64,000 nucleotides of DNA from Paragonimus westermani (lineage: Eukaryota > Platyhelminthes > Trematoda > Plagiorchiida > Troglotrematidae), in contig QNGE01001005.1 of NCBI GenBank assembly GCA_008508345.1, positions 137,463 to 201,462 of the forward strand, read 5' to 3'. The notes under the pieces were generated by a model. That model searched no databases and had not been told where the DNA came from. It saw only the letters and a program-made list of their open reading frames with translations. Positions 12,700 to 23,636 of this stretch are shown here, piece after piece. Both the position numbers and the translations under genes were made by a program. How positions within the stretch are numbered: the stretch's first letter is position 1; the number at the start of each line of letters is the position of its first letter.

Positions 12700-13925
12700 A
12701 AATCAGTTGAACTGTGTTGATGTTCGAAGTAACACTGATGCGAAATTCGATGGCTGGAACCACTTTTATTCGAACAATGTCTACTCATCTTAATGTTGTT
12801 TCATTAATCACTACCCCCAGTGAAACAAGGAAGCAGAACAAGAAGTTGACCAAAGTGACGGTTCTTAAGACCATCGAACTTCACGTGTGATGACCGCTAG
12901 TCTGCCTACATGACATGGACACAAGTTTCACGAATCTGATTGGGTCGGTCCTACCGCCAACCAGATGGGGTTATCGTGGGAAATCCATTGGGACCCAACC
13001 TAACGGGGTTCTTCTCGTTAATGTTCGGGCGAGAATTGACCACATACCTAGCAGGGTTGCTACATTACAGACGCTTTGTCGTTGACACTAATATCAGTTC
13101 GTTCTAAACAGGCAATAAATGATGGAATACAACCCCTAATGGCTGTACTTCCAACCTGTAGGTAACGTATGAATTTGAGTCCAACAAAAGTCTATCGTTT
13201 CTAGACGTACCCATATGCCGTCAAGAGAATGGTTTTATTAATAGAGCTGTTAAAAAATCCACGTAGTCTGGCCAGTATCAAACCTTCAGTAGTTTCAAGC
13301 AGGACCAGCATAAAGGCACGCTTGTAAATAGGTTATTCACAGAGGCAAACCCAATCTCTGCACTAGTGAATCATACAAATGAATAAGTCTTGACCACGTC
13401 CGTACTAGAACTCAATGATTGCTTTGAGAGCTTCGTGGAAGGACGGAGTAGACGAAAGCCGCCAATAGAATAGGACACCACTGTAGCGTAAAGGTCAACA
13501 CAGGAATGCCTTTTAAGACCAGTTACAATATTTGTCACAAAACGCATAGATTGATTAATTCCACTAGACGAATATTTAGCTCAGCCGAACTGGGACCCAT
13601 AAACTACCTGTGGTTTGAATCAAAAGAGATCTGCCTGTCTTTACTAGCTCACACTATGTCTGCAAAAGTGCAGGTTGTTTCAGGATAAGTTAATTAGAGA
13701 AACGCCCGGACTCCCGATGGAAGGATATTTTAACTAAGTGGGTGTAGAATTTCTTGCTACCGGAGAACCACACTGTTGTCCAAGTACGTAAGCAGCTAGT
13801 TTACACAGTCGCTAGATACGTCCTGATCAATGGTCATTCCGATCCAGCTCGTGCATTAAGAATTCAAGACTTTCCAGGTTCGTCGAGGTGGTTGCAATCA
13901 ATTGCTTAAAACCAGCCTTGTTGTT
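12700..13925 (+). pseudogene. Ancient PLE RT / endonuclease relic (copy 3)
   Basis: No long frame survives, but frame-by-frame translation gives the PLE motifs in the correct order on the plus strand. FIRTMS near 12770 corresponds to FRPILSM. VCLHDMDTSFTNL near 12905-12943 corresponds to the motif A region LLDVQSLFTN. QPDGVIVGNPLGP (about 12958-12996) corresponds to QIDGVAMG. RRFVVD near 13070-13086 corresponds to KRYVDD. SLSFLDVPICRQENGFINRAVKKS (near 13190-13260), the HKGTLVNRLF segment, MPFK at 13506, and finally VARYVLINGHSDPA (near 13808-13850), equivalent to IARYILMTQHQCDP of the endonuclease, follow. About 35 residues between motifs A and B are missing near 12945-12957. The first catalytic Asp is replaced by Val. 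Clearly dead and old. Confidence 0.75.
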
Positions 13926-16050
13926 CGTGATCTTGACCCTACCCTGAACTTGTTGAATGACCTAGTGACTGATCCTCTAATTGTTTGATCTTGAAATTAT
14001 TCCTGTTATTGTACAATTGGCGCTGACCAATCAAAACAAAACTTTTCGTGCCTCAATTGTTTGCTTTTTCTCATTCCCAGTCTACTTCTACCTGCTTTTA
14101 CTCGAGTGTTGCTGGAAGATCAACCTGTACAGACATTATTTTGAGTATTCTGGTAGTTGGTCGTGTACATCACGTTACATTTCCCCACATTAATCATCCA
14201 CTTAAATTTCCGTTTGCAGAGTGTGCAGAATCACAGTAATTACAACTTGCAACAGTCTAACACACTTGATCACATTCAGGCCTTTGTTGGAATTACGTGA
14301 GAATATTCTCTTGTATTAAGTAAAGTGGAATTTTTAGAGTATGGCTTCATAATGTTCAAGAAAGTAGTTGATCAGCTTGTTCATATTATGTGCGGTGCAC
14401 AGTATACTTACCGAGGAACAAAAGGCCAAATACTGGTTAACTGAGAAGTGTTCGGTGTTAACTGAATAACTTATGCTGGAAATTTGGACGTTCTCTCAAC
14501 CTCGGGAGTTCGTTCATTAAAAGAAGCATCACTGGCCTTTCAGGAAACTACGAGGGAGTTATTGAAGTGAAAATCCTCACAGAATAGTGGACTACACTGA
14601 ATCAGCTGGCTATCACAGATTAAGGGGTAGGTTACAGCTGAGAAATCGTTGACTTCCATAGTGGCCTTGACCCGGGTGGAACGGCCAGTTGACACTTCTG
14701 AAACCGACTTTTACGGGCGAGAATCGATTGCCGCGAAAATGGCTACCACATTTTTGGAAGTGTCCATTTCAGATGGCTCAGTACAATTGAGAATGAGGAC
14801 ATCCCCTCATGCTTTAACAAAATACAATGTAAAACCAAATTTAGTGGCAAAAATGGTTCTGGTGCTATCAGGATATCGGTTTGCTAATCTGTCTTCAAAG
14901 TTTGAGCCTAGGTTCTACTAACTGGAACTAAGTGTTAGAAATTAATGTGCCTGATGAGCAGTTTGGCTCTTGTTGTTGTTTTCGTCTTTTGCTTTCAAAT
15001 ACTAATGAGTTGTAAGCTTGACAAGGTGCCATACGCTCATATGATAAACTTTACCAAGGCGTTTGAATTTCTGAGCCTTGAGACCATACCAGGCAAATTA
15101 ATTATTTCACTTAAAATGTCCCTTGCGGGTATAAGAGTGTTTGCGCATTTGTATTGATTGACCTGTGATGGCTTTGACATTTAAACCATAATTTGCACCG
15201 TCTACCTGTGTGAGCATTGCTGCATGAACGAGTATTTTACTAGATGAATCCATATCGCACACTTCCCGCTCATAGGTTCCGTAATCCACAACTAAAAACT
15301 GCGCAAAAAGCAAACGTGTGTAGAACAACAAACTACGTTAACTTAACTTGACGGTAACCGTTTTGGTACGCATGTTTGCAGCGGGTGACTATAAAGTAAT
15401 GGGGTTCCCATGAGTTGTAGCAGCGGATAGCATATACTTCAGTAGACTGTACGAGAACGATGAGTTCAGTCTTTTGTAATGATCGGCCGTTAACAGTTGT
15501 TTAATAATCAACTCAGACGTGGTCACTAGTGTCAAACAATGCTATTTCATAGTTACGGCCTCATAAAGTTTGAACTTGACTTTCTTACCAACAGGCGCTC
15601 TTCAACTGTGTGTTTAAGCTATTCAGCTTGAATGTCAAATGAATGGTCCCCTGTTGTGCGTACACGCAAGGCTGTAGAATTAAAGGACTGTCTTCTGAAT
15701 CAATCGTCAGCATACCCTTGTTTACGAGACATTTTTTCACGAGTTCCCTCTTTCCAGGGTGAGACAATTGAAGTTATGTCTTATATTCTTATTGGCAAAG
15801 TGGGTGTCAACGAGGTACAGAGTTTTGTTGTTTATGTAACTCTGAGATGAAAAGTATTGAAAGATTGCACAGCTAAAATGTGAGCTACGTTTTGGGTATC
15901 TCTAAGGGACTCAAAAATAGAAGGAGATTTAGCTGTCTACTAAACGACGGACCAGCTTGAACAAGAGTATGACAGTGAACTATAAATCATATGTCACACT
16001 GATGTGTTTTATTCTGATCCAATTTCGCTTACAGTAAGTACGGTGTTTCC
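13926..16050. other. No gene recognised; a few exon-like open frames
   Basis: Frames at 14649-14921 plus (VERPVDTSETDFYGRES...) and 15632-15850 plus have a protein-like composition but no known motif. The acceptor and donor sites I tested for joining 15632-15850 to 16051-16255 are not phase-compatible. A CTGATGAG near 14952 is not followed by a GAA core, so it is not a hammerhead. Confidence 0.4.
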
Positions 16051-16255
16051 AGAAGACCCATTGACAAAAAATGATCGCAAGCATCAAGACGTTTCGCCCA
16101 GCAGTCCCCTGTGTCATACAGCCTGTACCGATATTCAGACAAGCTTGATGACTGAGACACGTACGACGGATGGTAGAAAACTGAGGTTGCCAGAGATTTT
16201 TTCTGAAAAGTATTCTGCTTTCTTAAGTAAATTCCGAATTGTGGAGCTAGACTAG
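16051..16255 (+). CDS. Possible terminal exon, product unknown
   Basis: An open frame of about 68 codons follows the acceptor-like GGTGTTTCCAG (ending at 16050) and ends with TAG at 16253-16255. The translation starts DPLTKNDRKHQDVSPSSP and ends LPEIFSEKYSAFLSKFRIV plus three residues. It is polar and charged with a possible amphipathic C-terminus; I recognise no domain. The sequence just upstream (ACAGTAAGTACGG at 16030) would equally make a good splice donor, so the exon structure is ambiguous. It may be chance. Confidence 0.25.
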
Positions 16256-17359
16256 GCGGAGAACTGAGGTAAGAAGAGTGGTCTGGTAGTGTCTTGAATT
16301 AACCCGTGACAATGACTTCAGATTGTACGGCGAGAAAAGAAAAAAATCGGTCTCAGTTGCACTGACCAGACTATTTCTGACTGCGGTGAGTGTAAGCACA
16401 AATGTTTTGGCTTTCTAGGATGATAATTTATGAAAAGGCTCATCACGGTGGGACACCAAAGATGTTGTGAGTCTGTCGAGCGTAGATAGATTCCGCGACA
16501 TATTTCTCTGTTCTTTAACACAGTAACCACAACAGAATGCTAGGATACATATTTATTTCTGCCAAAAATCCAGGTGGTCTGGTTTATTTAACATCTTTCT
16601 GTTGACGCTGTCCTTAAATACCCTTCTTAGCTTGCTGTCCTCGCGTCCTAAATGTTGCACTATTTGATGTCTCTAAGCTTTATTTTTGTTGAAAGTTATC
16701 AATGAGTGGTATTCAGCACAGTTTTACACACGAAATAGAGTCATGAACTCATTCTATACCGTTTTATTCCTCTTGATCAACGCGTGTAGAATGTGCAAAA
16801 TGTCCAAGTAGCTTCGATCTTCTTACTGGCCAGCTTCTTGTCATCTTGTTTCCGGGGAACAAAAACCTCGGGATGGTGTACATCCGGCTAACCTATCTAG
16901 GCTGGCTTTACTACGAAGACCCTCACTTACATACTTCCTAATTTTAGTCTTCAGGCCCCACATCAGGCGGGGGGCGTGCGATCCGAATCACCAATGGTTC
17001 AGCGCGAGCAGTCTCCTCTGCAACATTCAGGCAAAGGCGACTGGTTATTGGGTCACTCTGACAGCCTTATCCGAACGTGGATATCAGTAACCATGTACGC
17101 ATGTATTTGGGTGGCATTAGTATACCATACAGTGTCATCATCGCCTGCTTTACTATAGCACCGGAGGATTTTTGATGTGTGTGTGTATACCTGTCACCTT
17201 CCGACATACGTTGTGAAATCCCATTTTAAATTTTATTCTAACAATCTCACGGAATTTTCTTTTAAAAGTGTCGATGACCCACCAACCGTCCCAAAACAAA
17301 GTTATGGAGTAACGAGAGAACGCAATTTATGACGAAAACACTGTGTGGTTTTGCATTTT
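16256..17359. other. No gene recognised
   Basis: Short frames only. A small G/C-rich patch surrounds 16840-17060 without a recognisable product. No tRNA fold or repeat was seen. Confidence 0.4.
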
Positions 17360-17533
17360 AACAGCAACTGAGAGACGTGCAATTATGGATTAACTTTTGT
17401 CGCTGGTTCGAATCCAGCCGAAGCCCTGACTTTTCACAGTTGGGTCTCATCTAAATTCATTAATCTGCTACACTACTTATTAGTAANTGGGTCTCATCTA
17501 AATTCACTAATCTGCTACACTACTTATTAGTAA
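17360..17533 (+). repeat. tRNA-derived SINE copy with internal 46-bp duplication
   Basis: It contains a Pol III B-box, GGTTCGAATCC (17405-17415), followed by AGCCGAAGCCCTGACTTTTC, CACAGT, a short variable body, and a tail CTACTTATTAGTAAT. The same blocks occur in the same order on the minus strand at 60420-60575, and a remnant lies at 18550-18605. The region before the B-box (GCAACTGAGAGACGTGC) is a degraded A-box half. There is no acceptor-stem pairing, so it is not a functional tRNA gene. The 46-bp unit 17441-17486 is repeated at 17488-17533 across an N. Confidence 0.65.
17441..17533 (+). repeat. 46-bp direct duplication flanking a single N
   Basis: Positions 17441-17486 and 17488-17533 are the same 46 bases apart from one T/C difference, and are separated by the only N in the window (17487). 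The unit is the body and tail of the SINE. This is what an unmerged overlap between two contigs would look like, so the duplication is probably an assembly artefact rather than real sequence. Confidence 0.85.
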
Positions 17534-18549
17534 TACGATTTCTACTTTGTTCCACTCCCGATAGCAATATCCAGCCATAGGTGATTGTTTGAGTTAGGAG
17601 GCCAGTCATCAAATTGGTAACATTTTACAGAACTAATTTCTGATGCGAGTCTTCTTTTCTCCAACCGGTTTCGCAAACCTACCGTCCGACTCTCATCTTC
17701 AGGCTAAATAGGTCACTCGAAAGGTGAGCAAAGCAGCAGCTGATGGGTTAACATTCGTGAAATTAGACCAGGTTAACCGAATTTCGTGACAACAGAAACA
17801 AATGTAGCGACGCACTAGACTTGCTTATTCGGTAGACTTACCGACGACCAGTATGGTTGCTTATGTGGTGCTTCATATACATATATACATTGATGCAAAG
17901 AGATCAGTGTTATAAGGCAGACAGTTATTCAGCATCACCAAGGCGAATGAACCACGTTCATTAGCCACACTGTAGTAATTTGTGCACTGAAAGGCTGTGT
18001 AATCTGCTCTTCAGTAGTTAGTCTATAAAACAGGCCTATGCGATATAGACTTCTAATTACCGCCAAGTCCGGGACTATGTGGTCATCGATCTCATCATAC
18101 GGAACATATACAACTGTCTGGGTTATTAAGTTCCTTGGTCCAGAGTGACGCCGTGCACGCTGTCCAACCTTGGAATAGAATGTTGAAGTCCACTGAAGAG
18201 AAGTGCATGCCGAGGCAATAAAGTGCCTTCGGCCACCTAAGTGTAACCTATACGGATCATGTAGCAGTATGAATTAGAGTGATCTGATCAATGGTCATTA
18301 AGTCTGGGGTTGGTCATCGGACAGTAGTTCCACACTTCTGTGTTGAAAATTAGACAGGGATGATACCAACACCATGGTTGAAAAATATCACTCACTGGGA
18401 GTCTAGCTCGAGTAACGATCGTGGCGGTATGGCAGTAGGGAAATGAGATTTGTGCCAAAACTGCCACGGAAATAAACATCCTAGCCGTAGTAATTTACAA
18501 GCCCTGGTAGATAACACAGTCTTGCACCTACTGACGCCAGTATTTTGGG

Positions 18550-18605
18550 TAGTTCGAATGGGTGACTTTTGGAAGGCAAACGTTTCAACTACTTATTAGT
18601 AAAAT
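18550..18605 (+). repeat. Truncated SINE remnant
   Basis: GTAGTTCGAAT, then TGACTTTT, then CAACTACTTATTAGTAA follow each other as in the 17.4-kb SINE but with a shortened middle. The tail (ACTTATTAGTAA) is identical to that of the other copies. The call rests on three short blocks in the right order. Confidence 0.45.
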
Positions 18606-21600
18606 GTCCGAGAGAAAATTGTTATGCATAACTCAGTGACGGATTTATACTTGTTAGCTGTGCTTAAATAAATCCTGGTTTATCATTTTAATCATGCAAA
18701 TTCGATTGGGTCAATACAGTCGACAACCAGACAGAAAAAAATAAATTGACAGTAAACTATATCGTATTTGACTAAAATACAGTAACTTGTACCACACACG
18801 GTTGAGATTTAATCTCAGTATATTTTGTATTCTCTCTTGCTTATGATAATTTTTGAAACTCATTGAACAATGCTGTTCTAACATTTGCATCCGCTCTACA
18901 TCGCGTTCTATGTAAACAGCACACTATATTTGTCATGTAACATACATATATGATTTTATCGGGCGGTGCTGCACTAAAAAATTACTAAAATTTAGTAAAA
19001 GTTATAAATCTGAGCGTGGAAACCAAACTTAAAAATAATCAGCCTTCGCACCAAATTTTTGTCTTTGTTCACCTATGCACTAGAAACAACACACAAAACT
19101 GAACCTATAACCGATGAGCCAGTAAACCTGATTTTCATTGTTGTTAGTAACCGCTGGCAGTACATGTCCTTGTCATGAGTTGTGGTGAAGTCCGCTCAAA
19201 TGACCAGCTCTATGGAAAGGAAAATTCTAGACCAGTGCTTTTAAAAAAACGAGGCAAACGAGAAGCTTATCCGAATGTCGATGTTACGCCCAGTCTCGAA
19301 CGATATGCGAATTAGACCCACTCGTATTAGTAATAAATGGAGGCCGAAATAATGCTTCTGTACTCTGCCATCACGCGTTCTTTGGTTATTCTCTGCCCAA
19401 TTATGAAATATCGATTCCTATAGGCAGAAGTCCGAGTGTTGCATCGTGTGATTACGTCACGTTTATGAATCATTTTTTTCTTCAGGATTATTCATTAAGT
19501 CAGTAACGTTTGCCGGTATCCTAGTTGTCGCTGTCATATTTTCCTTCCCTTTCTTGTATTCCAGTTGAACGTTGAAGTGCAGTTCTGTAAACTTCCATTA
19601 GACCCTTGTACATAGTACACTTCTTCAAAGCCTCTGTGGTAAAATCTCCTCGTAAAGACATATCTTATGTTTTATGCAACATGCGATCCCTATCAACGTG
19701 TTGGAACACGTTGGTACGGTAACGCAAAATTATATTCTCATTGTTAACCAGTGGATTGGGACTGAAACACGGTCATTGTGTACATGGTGGATACTTTGTT
19801 TAATTACCAGGCTAATTCCGTTTTCCCGACTGATCAGACAACTTCACTAACGATCTCCCGTCTCAAAGTGTACTGTGCTGACTACTTCGCGTGTATTTTC
19901 CAGGTAACGTACATATTGGTGCACATACAACCTAGAGTCTATACCGTTGTGCTGTAACAATGCTGACCGGCTTATCAATCACGTGTTGCTTGTTGATATT
20001 AGGATCAGTTCATGGAATATATTGTGATCACTTCACAATGGACACAGGCAACATGCTCTCAAAAAACATGAGGACGTGTTGCTCCGCCATTGTGTAGTAC
20101 TGAAAAAGTAAAAAAGACGATACGCTAAAATAATACTGTTTTCCTGATGCACTGACAATGTTAGCAGCAGTTACGAGATCCTATTTCAAAAGAGCCCACT
20201 AAGACCAGAAATTTGTTTTCCGTAACAGAACATTGAAAGTAATGGTAACTTTCTGACGAATTTCTAATCGATTTCCATGAGTTACTAAACAATCACAACC
20301 AGTACAATCTGTTTGTACACCATTAATGAAATATTATCATTCACTGAAAAAATTTCTTTAATGACTACTTAAATGTCACTAGCTCATTTCCATCTACTGA
20401 TGTAATACAATGTAGCACGCGTTAAATCAACTTACAGGAAAAGCCATAATTTTACATCAGTTTCAGTGCGGGCAAAAATTGGTTTTTACATTATCTGCGA
20501 CGCTGTCATAATTACACATTTAGTTGCAGTTCGTTTAATGGGTTTTTAGGTTCCTTAGTGTTTTTCGCAAATACCCGTAGTATCACACTATGTACGCACT
20601 TGAAATCGCAAAATGTCATTATTTAAGTGCGAGAAACTCTAATGTTTTCATTGATCTTGTGGCTATTCTGCCTTTTTACCTTGACATTACTTAAGTCGAT
20701 TTAAATAGCTTTTCAACAAAGTTGGAAATCAACTTCTTCATTCAAACTTATTTAGAGTGGATAAAAAGTCTACTAAACTCTGGCTAACTTGATGGTTATT
20801 ATCCCTTTTGACGACTGACCGTGAATTATCAGCGGCCACTTCAATAAATGCAGATCGGACTTGACCGATAGTCAGTGGACGGAACAAGCACATTTTTCAA
20901 TTTATCCAACGTTGCTGATGATTTGATTAGATTAAATAAGAGTGTAGTGAGGTGATCGTCGACGCACTCCAGACTGAGATTACTGAAGTATACTAACAAG
21001 GTGGCATTTTCTACGTAGGGCTAATTGAGTTTGTCCGGTTGTTGAAGGCACAGTTATACTATGCAATAGTCGCTTGCTATGACAACCTGCTCGTGTTCTT
21101 GTTCCACACAGTTCGGTCCTTCTTACAATTAGATTGCTTGATGCCTGTAAAGTGAACACATTACGCTGTTAATCATGGCCCTCACATTCAAACTTAATTC
21201 TTGCCCGCCGTTTCTGAAAAAATACAGTCTGATTTGGACTGGATGTCCGTTTCATTCGCTGTTTGACTGACGGACAACTCAGCTCTCGCTCACTAATCGA
21301 ATATGTTTTGCAACCAAAAGCACATTTATTAGGTTAAGTATATAATTTTTACTTGATCGTTGATGTAGTAGAGAATGCCACATATGCAGATGGTTTTCAA
21401 CATCGGTGGAGTGTGTTTGCGCATGGACGGTTCTCACGAATAATGTCCATTTACTGCCATCACCGACTTGAGACAGACAAAAATCTAATGTTATACTGCT
21501 CTCGCCTGTGGAGTAGGCTAGACAGAGATGTCAGCGTTGGGAAGCTGACGGTGATGAAGAGGTTGGACAGACACTTTTGTGGTGCTTCCTGAGGAACTAG

Positions 21601-23534
21601 TTCCGACTTTTTTCACACACATTTGGAGTTTTCCTGGAATAGATTACCCCTAGGTCTCACCGAGTGTACACCGACCTGCCGCTGTGAATAAACATGCAAA
21701 TATTGGCGTAATATCACATAGGATTTATGACATTCGTTAAATCGATTTTATTAGTACTCACCAATACCTATTACCTACAGTAAGCACAGTCTGTCTGAGC
21801 GTACTGGGATTCTCGACGTGGCCATCACCCTATATGTAACCAGGGTGCATCAATGAGCAGCCTCGCATGAAATGATGCACAGTAGGATAGTTTGGGAAAT
21901 TTAGGATGTCCACTTCTGCTGAATTACTGACGGGACTTCATACACCGAATGTAATGCATAGTAACGCTTCGTACAATCGGATCACACGTGAATGTGTAAT
22001 TGGTTTTAAACAGACGACTAATGACCCATACAGCGGATGTAAGGATACCGTGACGGCTAACGGTCAAGAATGATGATCGCTAGGGCAACAACAATATCAA
22101 ACCAGATGAGTTTTGATCTTGCAAAGGGGATTGTGTTAATTAAGTGATTGGTGGCTCAATAAACTAAAAATGCTATTCTGGTTGCACTGAAAACCCACAG
22201 CGAACTGTGGCGAGTTTCTAACTTGCGGCCATTTTGTACTGCGTCTTGCTGTAAATGAGGCTTGTAATCATCAGCCAGCAGCTGTGGGTGAACCGGGATA
22301 TTTAGTTGTGCTTCCACCAGCTATGCGAGCTTGTCATAATGAGATTGGGAGACTGGTGAAAATGTAACCCCAGAAGGCAACCAAAAATGCGGGGGTTTAC
22401 AGTCTGTATGTACTAATGACAGTGAGCATGCAAAAATGAATACAAACCTCTAACGTGTGTAGGCTAACTTAATTAATAGTCCAATGTGACACGGTACGGA
22501 TGACAACAAGCCAATCAAACGATCCAGATTGTTGAGACTCACGGCATTGAAACTTTTGGCAGCGGTAGTCACATTTTAAACCTGTCAATGGATGCCAGTA
22601 AACTCAAGAGCCTAACCATTAATCATAGACAATTCCTCTTGACTCACACTCAATGTCTTCCAAGAGATTGCGGTGATCAAACTAGCCTCCCTCCAACCCA
22701 CACACTATTCCATTTGCCTCCTCTTCTGTGGTCTGGATTGTTTTTTGATTTCACGGGTGACCACTCATAGAGTGCCGTCAGTTCGTGAATAACTGCTAGG
22801 CATTCTGCCACGAACGTATATTTGTTGAAGGACGGGTTGTGAAAAAAAATGCCAGAATGATATTTAACCTGGTTGAAGGTGAACGTCTACGAACTTGTCT
22901 TAAAGGTCATTTCGGCGGTCGGCAAGTTCCAGCCTAGCCACCACGAATGACTTTGAGGGTGGAACTCTGGTTATCTCGATTTTCAGCCAGCTATGCTTTT
23001 AACCAGTGCTGCAGGTGAAAAAAGCACGCTTAATATCCCCACAATAATTTTGAGAAGCGCCATAGAAACGGCGACCTGCGATGTTATTTCTGACATTATT
23101 TTTTCCTTCAAGAGCGTGTAACAAATGTGGTACCAACAAAGCTTCCACCCATCACTAACAGCCACATCTTCCACGAGTGCTTCTTCGTGGCACCTAGAAG
23201 TTCATCTCATCCCGATTCACTCTTACCCGACGTCTGCAACGGATGTTTTCCTGTTATCACAAGTATGGTTACAGAGTACAAACGAGCGTACAGAATAAGG
23301 TGCAAGAGTGCAACCCTGTGTGCGCCATTCACATTTGTGGTATCTATGTCTTTATATCATAGAGTAGACATTTCATCTGCGCACAAGACTACGTTTCTGC
23401 TTAGTGTTTAGCGAGACAAAACTCCGGGTATTGCGATATTAAACGAGTAGCCTCATACTTTTCTTTCATTCTGTTATGAGGAATAGATGATGACGCCACA
23501 ACTTCTCTAATGCTATTGTGATGTTATCTTTCAG
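18606..23534. other. Long stretch without recognised genes
   Basis: Very few open frames exceed 60 codons here (21353-21592 and 23127-23411 plus, 22983-23174 minus) and none has a known motif. The sequence from about 18600 to 21000 is distinctly AT-rich with frequent stops in all frames. It is most simply intergenic or intronic. Confidence 0.5.
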
Positions 23535-23636
23535 CAACTGAAGCTGGTGGCCAAAATTGATGCATTGCTGACAAAGCTAAAGACAAGACTGGAATACTGT
23601 GATTTAGTCGATCCAGTTAAAACCACGAACACTTAG
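23535..23636 (+). CDS. Possible terminal exon with a short coiled coil, product unknown
   Basis: A good acceptor (TTATCTTTCAG, ending at 23534) leads into 33 codons and a TAG. The translation begins QLKLVAKIDALLTKLKTRL, with leucines and hydrophobics spaced as in an amphipathic or coiled-coil helix, and ends DLVDPVKTTNT. Codons and composition look coding, and the opposite strand does not. No upstream exon or family was identified. It is short, so chance remains possible. Confidence 0.35.
   Translation, partial: QLKLVAKIDALLTKLKTRLEYCDLVDPVKTTNT

Noticed and set aside
14951..14990. Hammerhead suggested by CTGATGAG
   Set aside because: No GAA core or helix III follows.
17396..17437. tRNA gene suggested by GGTTCGAATCC
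   Set aside because: No acceptor, D or anticodon stems can be closed; two further copies show that it is a SINE head.
13824..18299. 16-bp match CTGATCAATGGTCATT between PLE copy 3 and 18284-18299
   Set aside because: The flanks share nothing, translation at 18.3 kb shows no endonuclease motif, and one such match is near chance expectation.
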